Source: an uncultured Bacilli bacterium (lineage in GTDB: Bacteria > Bacillota_I > Bacilli_A > RF39 > UBA660). Taken from it: a DNA stretch of 33,943 nucleotides. This document shows positions 30,941 through 33,943 of this stretch, in pieces (the first letter of the stretch is position 1; every line of letters begins with the position of its first letter). The stretch lies in assembly GCA_944359065.1 (NCBI GenBank), contig CALVSP010000008.1, positions 1 to 33,943 on the forward strand, written 5' to 3'. The position numbers were made by a program, and so were the translations under genes. The notes under the pieces are model-generated. The model ran no database searches. It was not told the origin of the DNA and worked only from the letters and a program-made list of their open reading frames with translations.

Positions 30941-30949
30941 TGATATAAT
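30941..30949 (+). promoter_or_regulatory. Extended -10 promoter of mutL (TGATATAAT)
   Basis: TATAAT at 30944-30949 with TG one base before, immediately after the Fic terminator T run; same terminator/promoter abutment as after pheT. Confidence 0.6.
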
Positions 30950-30966
30950 TATATAGGTGAAGTTGT

Positions 30967-32736
30967 ATGAGCAAAATAAAAATAATGGATGAGATTTTAG
31001 CAAATAAAATTGCTGCTGGTGAAGTTGTCGAAAGATGTGCTTCAGTTGTAAAGGAATTAGTAGAAAATAGTATCGACGCTAAAAGTAGTGAAATAAAAAT
31101 AGAATTAAAAGAAGCAGGAACTAGTTTAATTAAGGTAACTGATAATGGAATAGGTATGGATAAAGAGGATGCTATTTTATCATTTAATAGACACGCGACA
31201 AGTAAAATAAAAGATGAATCCGATTTATATAACATCAATACACTAGGTTTTAGAGGTGAGGCTTTAGCCAGTATTGCTTCTGTTAGTAATGTAATACTTA
31301 AGACTAGTCAAGGTGATGTAGGCACTTTAGTTAATATTAAAGGTGGTAAAATAGTTAAAGTAGAAAATACCGAAGCAAGAAAAGGTACGATATTTGAAGT
31401 AACCGAACTATTTTACAATACACCTGCTAGATTAAAACACTTAAAAAGTTTATATACCGAATTATCTAGCATTACTGATTATGTTAATAAAATAGCCTTA
31501 TCCCATCCAGAAATTAGATTTACTCTAATTAATAATGGTAATACCATTTTAAAAACTGATGGTACTAATAATTTACTTAAAACGATAAGTAGTATATATG
31601 GTATGGATGTTGCTCGTAAAATGTTAGAAATAAATAATGAAGATAACGATTATATTATAAATGGATATATAAGTCTTCCAGAAGTAAATAGAGCAGGAAG
31701 AAACCATATTATTACTTTAGTAAATGGTCGTGTAGTTAGAAATCAAGAATTAAATAAAACAATTAATGATAGTTATCATTCTTATAAACCAGATAATAGA
31801 TATCCAATCGTTGTTATCAATATCGAATTAGATCCTAGTTTAGTCGACGTTAATATTCATCCAACTAAAATGGATATTAAATTTAGTAAATTAGAGGAAT
31901 TATTAGATTTAGTTAAAAAGACAATTATTAATAAATTAAATAAACAAACATTAATTCCCGTAATAGAACAACCTATTAATGATTTTGATGAACCAGTGGT
32001 TTTAGAAAAAACTATAGAAACTAAAATAGAATTAATAGATTCAAACGAAGTCTTACCTAAAACTGAAAAACCAAAATATGAAGAAATAACTTTAAAATTT
32101 GATGAAATAAAAGAGGAAGAAGCTAAGTATGAAGAAAGATTACCACTACTATATCCTGTTGGTTTAGTTCACGGAACATATATTGTATGTCAAAATGAAG
32201 TAGGAATGTATTTAATCGATCAACACGCTGCTAAAGAAAGAATAAATTATGAATTATTTTTAGATAGATTATCTAATCCTACTAAAGATAAAATACCACT
32301 TTTATTACCTCTTACAATAGAATTATCAAATAATGAATATATTATTTTAAAAGAAAACTTTGATTTTTTAAATAGTATGGGATTTGATATTGAAGAATTT
32401 GGAATTAATTCAGTTATAATTAAATCACATCCAATTTGGTTAACTAAAGGTTTTGAGGATTTACAGATAAAAAAAATAATTGAAGCAGTTATCAATAAAG
32501 AAAAGAATTTTGATTTATCCAAATTTAATGATCATTTATCAGCAACTTTGGCTTGCAAAGCAAGTATTAAAGCAAATACAAATTTAAGCATTAATGAAAT
32601 GGAAGAATTAATTAATGATTTAAGAAAATGTCACAATCCATTTAATTGCCCTCACGGTAGACCAACAGTTATAACATTTACTAAATATGAATTAGAGAAA
32701 ATGTTTAAAAGAAGTGGATTTGAAAGTTTAAAATAA
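30967..32736 (+). CDS. mutL: DNA mismatch repair protein MutL (endonuclease type)
   Basis: This 589-residue protein has N-terminal GHKL ATPase motifs: E-L-V-E-N-S-I-D-A, D-N-G-I-G-M, L-G-F-R-G-E-A-L-A-S-I, and a transducer domain with V-D-V-N-I-H-P-T-K. The C-terminal dimerisation domain holds D-Q-H-A-A-K-E-R-I-N-Y-E (DQHAx2Ex4E), A-C-K-A-S and C-P-H-G-R-P, the metal site of the nicking endonuclease found in MutL of bacteria without MutH. It therefore nicks the new strand after MutS recognises a mismatch. mutS, usually beside it, is not in the window. AGGTGAAG precedes the ATG. Confidence 0.97.
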   Translation: MSKIKIMDEILANKIAAGEVVERCASVVKELVENSIDAKSSEIKIELKEAGTSLIKVTDNGIGMDKEDAILSFNRHATSKIKDESDLYNINTLGFRGEALASIASVSNVILKTSQGDVGTLVNIKGGKIVKVENTEARKGTIFEVTELFYNTPARLKHLKSLYTELSSITDYVNKIALSHPEIRFTLINNGNTILKTDGTNNLLKTISSIYGMDVARKMLEINNEDNDYIINGYISLPEVNRAGRNHIITLVNGRVVRNQELNKTINDSYHSYKPDNRYPIVVINIELDPSLVDVNIHPTKMDIKFSKLEELLDLVKKTIINKLNKQTLIPVIEQPINDFDEPVVLEKTIETKIELIDSNEVLPKTEKPKYEEITLKFDEIKEEEAKYEERLPLLYPVGLVHGTYIVCQNEVGMYLIDQHAAKERINYELFLDRLSNPTKDKIPLLLPLTIELSNNEYIILKENFDFLNSMGFDIEEFGINSVIIKSHPIWLTKGFEDLQIKKIIEAVINKEKNFDLSKFNDHLSATLACKASIKANTNLSINEMEELINDLRKCHNPFNCPHGRPTVITFTKYELEKMFKRSGFESLK

Positions 32737-32748
32737 AGGAGAAATATT

Positions 32749-33333
32749 ATGAATTTAATAGGAACAAAACAATTAGAAACAGAAAGATTAGTATTAAAAA
32801 TACCAACTATGGAAGAACAAAAAATATTATGGGAAATATTAATGATCCCTGAAGTTAATAGATATTATCTTGATATAAATAAAAAATTTAAAGATAAAAT
32901 ATTAAATTGGGATACTCAAAAAAATTTTTACGAAGAAAAAATTAAACATTCAAAAGATAATGATAAATTTGAATGGAGTATATTTTTAAAAAACAATAAT
33001 GAATGTATAGGTCAAATAAATTCCCATTTTTCTTCTAAAGAATGTGATGAAGAAAATGTAATGTCATTAGGTTGGTATATTAATCCAAAATACCAAAAAC
33101 AAGGATATGCAACTGAAGCTGCTTTAGCAATGATAGATTATATGTTTAATGAAGTTAATTTAGAAAAATATAAAACAAGTGCTGCAATTCCCAATATTGC
33201 TTCTTGGAAATTAATGGAAAAATTAGGTTTTACTCGTGATAAAAACAAAACAATTTATAATGAATATACTTTTATTGATGAACCAGTTGAATCTTATGTT
33301 TATGAATTAAATAAAGAAAAATATTCAAAATGA
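32749..33333 (+). CDS. GNAT acetyltransferase (RimJ/RimL type)
   Basis: This 194-residue protein begins T-E-R-L-V-L-K-I-P, as in RimJ/RimL-like GNAT enzymes. G-W-Y-I-N-P-K-Y-Q-K-Q-G-Y-A-T-E-A-A holds the acetyl-CoA pyrophosphate loop (Q/RxxGxG/A form), and N-I-A-S-W-K-L-M-E-K-L-G-F is the usual late motif. It transfers acetyl from acetyl-CoA to an amine, a protein N-terminus or an antibiotic; the acceptor is unknown. It starts 12 nt after mutL behind AAAGGAG and is probably in the same transcript. Confidence 0.9.
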   Translation: MNLIGTKQLETERLVLKIPTMEEQKILWEILMIPEVNRYYLDINKKFKDKILNWDTQKNFYEEKIKHSKDNDKFEWSIFLKNNNECIGQINSHFSSKECDEENVMSLGWYINPKYQKQGYATEAALAMIDYMFNEVNLEKYKTSAAIPNIASWKLMEKLGFTRDKNKTIYNEYTFIDEPVESYVYELNKEKYSK

Positions 33334-33343
33334 AGGTGGAAAA

Positions 33344-33781
33344 ATGGATATTGATTTTAAAGAAAATGATTATAGATTTTTAGTTAGATGTTCGGCTCTT
33401 ATTATTAATTCAAAAAATGAGATATTATTATTTAAATATAAAAATTCTGATTATTATTTATTGCCAGGTGGAAGAGTAAATAAATTAGAAGATAGTAAAA
33501 CTGCTATAATTAGAGAAATAAAAGAAGAATTAGGAATAGAATTAAATTTTAATTTATTATATATATTTGAAAATATCTTAAAAAATGAAAAAATACAAAA
33601 TATTGATTTTTGTTATTATGCTAAATATGATGGTACAATAATTTCAAAAGAAGATAAAAATCAAATGTTTCAATTTGTTGATATAAAAAAAATAGAAGAT
33701 TATAATTTAAAACCTACTATTTTGAAAGAGGTTATTAAAAATATTGATGTTAATGTAAAACATTTTATAAATTATGAGTAA
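33344..33781 (+). CDS. NUDIX hydrolase
   Basis: This 145-residue protein has a complete NUDIX box: G-G-R-V-N-K-L-E-D-S-K-T-A-I-I-R-E, then I-K-E-E-L-G (Gx5Ex7RExxEExG) at about residues 44-66. It starts 10 nt after the acetyltransferase gene and probably shares its transcript. It may be a house-cleaning nucleotide hydrolase of the MutT kind, which would suit the mutL context, but the family is broad. It is not closely similar to the NUDIX protein of element 2. Confidence 0.9.
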   Translation: MDIDFKENDYRFLVRCSALIINSKNEILLFKYKNSDYYLLPGGRVNKLEDSKTAIIREIKEELGIELNFNLLYIFENILKNEKIQNIDFCYYAKYDGTIISKEDKNQMFQFVDIKKIEDYNLKPTILKEVIKNIDVNVKHFINYE

Positions 33782-33878
33782 AATATTGAGTTATAAGTTA
33801 ATTTATAGTATACTTATTATTAGGAATATTTAGTTGTTGAGTGTCTGCCGAATCTTCTAAGAGAGGAGGCTTGATAAA

Positions 33879-33943
33879 ATGTCCAAAAGACTTTATGTAA
33901 TAAAAGTTTTAAAACACATTATTATCATTTTATCACTTCTTAT
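33879..33943 (+). CDS. Start of a small hydrophobic protein (runs off the window)
   Basis: ATG behind an exceptionally strong GAGAGGAGG. The 21 visible residues are a basic start (M-S-K-R-L-Y-V-I-K-V-L-K-H) followed by I-I-I-I-L-S-L-L, the beginning of a membrane helix or signal peptide. A leader with possible pairing around the site precedes it. It could be a small membrane peptide, a signal peptide of an exported protein, or a type I toxin; too little is visible. Confidence 0.4.
   Translation, partial: MSKRLYVIKVLKHIIIILSLL

Noticed and set aside
1-33943. tRNA or rRNA genes
   Set aside because: None recognised; the only structured RNA I can support is the T-box leader before pheS.

Overview
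The window is chromosomal DNA of a very AT-rich Bacillota (low-GC Gram-positive). The signs are strong AGGAGG-type ribosome binding sites, extended -10 promoters (TGnTATAAT), a T-box leader in front of pheST, a collagen-like surface protein and a spoVD-mraY-spoVE-like gene order. TGA is used as a stop, so this is not a standard mycoplasma code. A gut lineage such as RF39 is a guess that I cannot test here.

The backbone is a cell-wall cluster that has been cut twice. Positions 1-5150 are the right part of a first integrative element. It carries an ABC permease end, an alpha/beta hydrolase, a truncated HTH gene, an AbiEi/AbiEii toxin-antitoxin pair, a small SHOCT-like protein and a large serine recombinase. 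It ends inside a class B penicillin-binding protein gene (SpoVD/FtsI type with a PASTA domain), whose 3' part is 5151-5825. Then come mraY and an HExxH protein, followed by a SEDS gene (ftsW/spoVE) that is cut after codon 328. The missing SEDS end lies 11 kb downstream at 19825-19916. Between them sits a second element (about 8746-19824) with its own, unrelated TndX-type serine recombinase. Joining the two SEDS halves at a shared G run restores a 358-residue protein in frame, so the attachment sites can be placed almost to the base.

The second element has no phage structural or conjugation genes. Its cargo is a glycosyltransferase, a MazG-like/radical SAM fusion, a NUDIX protein overlapping a protein with ADP-ribosyltransferase-like motifs, a dTMP-kinase-like P-loop kinase, a metallophosphoesterase, an alpha/beta hydrolase and a large protein ending in a citrate-lyase-ligase-like nucleotidyltransferase domain. 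Several of these belong to families that act on nucleotides or phosphoanhydrides. I do not recognise the set as a known system.

From 19917 onward the window is ordinary chromosome: an inositol-monophosphatase-family protein, a short GH13 protein, gmk, a BclA-like collagen protein (minus strand), a Y-family polymerase, three unrecognised small proteins, T-box-pheS-pheT, a VbhA-like/Fic pair, mutL, an acetyltransferase, a NUDIX protein and the start of a small membrane peptide.

The most striking point is that two different serine-recombinase elements interrupt the two halves of one peptidoglycan polymerase, the SEDS glycosyltransferase and its partner transpeptidase. Each sits in a conserved motif. 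The SEDS insertion is demonstrably restorable by precise excision. The PBP insertion is presumed to be, because its left half lies outside the window. This resembles the excisable elements that interrupt sporulation genes in other Bacillota, such as skin in sigK. Whether excision is developmental here is inference.
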